Origin: Micractinium sp. NFX-FRZ
Taxonomy: Eukaryota > Chlorophyta > Trebouxiophyceae > Chlorellales > Chlorellaceae
Assembly: GCA_029339195.1 (NCBI GenBank)
Contig: JAPTJF010000007.1
Coordinates: forward strand, 310,001 to 374,000
DNA length: 64,000 nt
Reading direction: 5' to 3'
This document shows positions 62,569 through 64,000 of the stretch, in pieces. The notes below the pieces were generated by a model. The model did no database searches. It had not been told where the DNA came from and saw only the letters and a list, made by a program, of their open reading frames with translations. Positions within the stretch are counted from its first letter, which is position 1; every line of letters begins with the position of its first letter. The position numbers and the translations under genes were made by a program.

Positions 62569-62797
62569 GGTTGCCCTCCAACCCCAGCCAATGCGACTGT
62601 GATGCAAGAAGAAAATGCGCTCCTTGGCAGGGCAAGGAAACAAGAGAAACCAGAGAGACATAGCTGCTCTTTCTACCCATGTCCACATGGAAGCCAGCCC
62701 ACAAGGCAATCTTGTGAGGCCCATCACCCACCGCCCGCCATCAAGCAAGCCCGTGAGGCTAATCCACCAGGGCTGCGTTTACAACAGCAGAGACGCC
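62569..62797. promoter_or_regulatory. Divergent promoter, B / P2 pair
   Basis: A 229-bp gap between opposite start codons, almost the same length as in the A / P1 pair (222 bp). I see no sequence similarity between the two gaps by eye. Confidence 0.5.
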
Positions 62798-64000
62798 ATG
62801 TCCAAGGACCGCCCCCTGGCCCTCACCCTGCGCCTGCTGGAAGGCGACCGAGTGCAGGTGCGAGGGTGGGTGTGCTGGTGTGCACCTCTGTACGCCTCTG
62901 CCTCTGCTAAGTGCGCCTGATGCCTCCTCAACGCTGCGCCCTGCCCCGCTCTGACGGCAGGTTGAGCTCCTCCCCGCCGCCGGTGCCAGCGGCGTTGGCG
63001 GCACCAAGGTAGCCACAGCTGCCACTGCCGGCTCCACCCTGCAGCAGCGACCCTCTCCTGCATCGCCGCTGGCAGCGCCCAGCACGCCGCCGCCGCACGT
63101 CAGAACCGCGTCCTTTCAGCGGCAGGAGGGCCCCGAGCGGGAGGAAGAGGAGGAGGGCACGCCTGCACCGCCCCCCAAGCCTGCCGACACCCAGGCAGCC
63201 AGCACCACTGGCGGGCTGTGGGAGGAGGCGCGCGAGGTGCAGGCGGCGGTGCAGAATGCGGTGGCTGCCACTGCTGGCACGGTGAGGGGGAAATGGGGAG
63301 GCACCCCACGTCTGCATCATCTGCAAGCACACCACTCCATGAGCACCGCTCTCAGCCTGCCAACCGTGCCATGCTGCCTCCATGCTGCCTCCCCGCAGGC
63401 ACTCAACGGCCTTCTGCTTGCCCTGATCTGGGCCGGCCTCTTTGCCAAGCGCACCGCAGCGCGCGTCCTTGCCCGCGCAGTCGCCGGCGTGTCAGCTTCC
63501 TGGCGCTGGCTGGCCGCCGCTGCCGCCACGCCATGGCGTGCTGCTGCATCGGCCTGGCAGCGCGTGTGGACTGCCATCAAAGTAGCAACTGGAAGTGTGG
63601 CCTACCATGGCCTGCGGGCCTGGGAGTGGCTCACTGAGCCTGTTGATAACATGCCGGATGTCAATCACGGGCAGCTGCTGTTGGCAGCTCTGGGCGTCAC
63701 CCTGGCCCTGCTGGCAGCCTACACAGCTGGCGCCACCCAAGCACAGCTGCACCCCCCCGCCAGGCCGGCAAGCGGCGCCAGCGTGGCGCCTGCCGCTCCT
63801 CTTGACAGCGCCGCCGGCAGTGCCTGCGTGTGCGCCGGCCCTGCCAGCGGCATTGGCACTCGTGTCACGCCCGCCACCGGCGCCTTCTCCGGCGGCCAGC
63901 AGGCAGCCACCCCTCGCAGCGGCGCTTCGCCGCAGCTTGGCCCAGCCTCTGCCGGCACCCCCATTTCGCGCATCCAACCCGGTCCCAGCTCTCCTGCTGG
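62798..64000 (+). CDS. P-family multi-span membrane protein (P2), 3' end off window
   Basis: Exons 62798-62857, 62961-63281, 63399->64000. First exon MSKDRPLALTLRLLEGDRVQ joined to VELLPAAG, as in P1. Exon 2 has an acidic run (EREEEEEGTP) and LWEEAREVQAAVQNAV, aligned with LWEEGIQVKEAVAA of P1. Exon 3 starts at the membrane span ALNGLLLALIWAGLFA, then Trp/Arg-rich amphipathic sequence (SASWRWLAAAA, WRAAASAWQRVW), a second span GQLLLAALGVTLALLAAYTA and a Ser/Gly/Pro-rich tail still open at the window edge. No family recognised. Confidence 0.68.

Overview
The window looks like nuclear DNA of a coccoid green alga, most likely a Chlorella-type trebouxiophyte. That placement is inference. It rests on very GC-rich sequence, genes split by many short introns with pyrimidine-CAG acceptors, Ala/Gln/Gly-rich linkers, UGUAA-type 3' end signals and a nuclear photosystem II assembly gene. 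There are no operons. I built the genes exon by exon from splice sites, reading phase and family resemblance. No transcript data were available, so single junctions may be off by a few bases.

Layout. <1-6.4 kb (-): DHX8/Prp22 DEAH-box splicing helicase, 3' end beyond the window. 6.9-10.1 kb (+): F-box-like leucine-rich-repeat protein. 11.3-18.9 kb (+): Ariadne-type RBR ubiquitin ligase, 19 exons. 19.4-24.1 kb (-): an unrecognised protein with kelch-like strands. 25.8-28.2 kb (+): MYND zinc-finger protein. 30.0-34.5 kb (-): a protein with a GATA-like finger, a duplicated unnamed domain and a C-terminal TFIIS-N domain. 34.8-44.8 kb (+): a protein of about 2048 residues ending in a TACC-like coiled coil. 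45.0-46.3 kb (+): a Pro/Gln/Ala-rich protein. 46.6-47.8 kb (-): Psb27, with its 5' end not found. 48.0-49.7 kb (+): a decayed LINE with a PHD-like finger inside its reverse-transcriptase ORF. 53.7-55.8 kb (-): the C-terminal half of ORC3.

From 49.8 kb to the right edge (around ORC3) lies a lineage-specific gene array. It holds three paralogous 'A/B' genes (-), two paralogous 'C' genes (-) and two paralogous multi-span membrane 'P' genes (+). A and B each stand head-to-head with a P gene across about 225 bp. B-C' and A'-C form tandem units. A and A' lie in a recent segmental duplication that also carries a LINE fragment.

Three genome-level patterns stand out. (1) Introns repeatedly contain degenerate copies of the neighbouring exon edge, including the splice site, about 95-140 bp away ('exon echoes'). 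(2) GC-AG introns are frequent: six in roughly a hundred introns. (3) Several unrelated gene pairs are divergent over only 220-480 bp. The conserved genes (splicing helicase, ORC3, Psb27, RBR ligase, TACC) are housekeeping functions and do not form one pathway. The A/B-C-P array is the best candidate for something undescribed.
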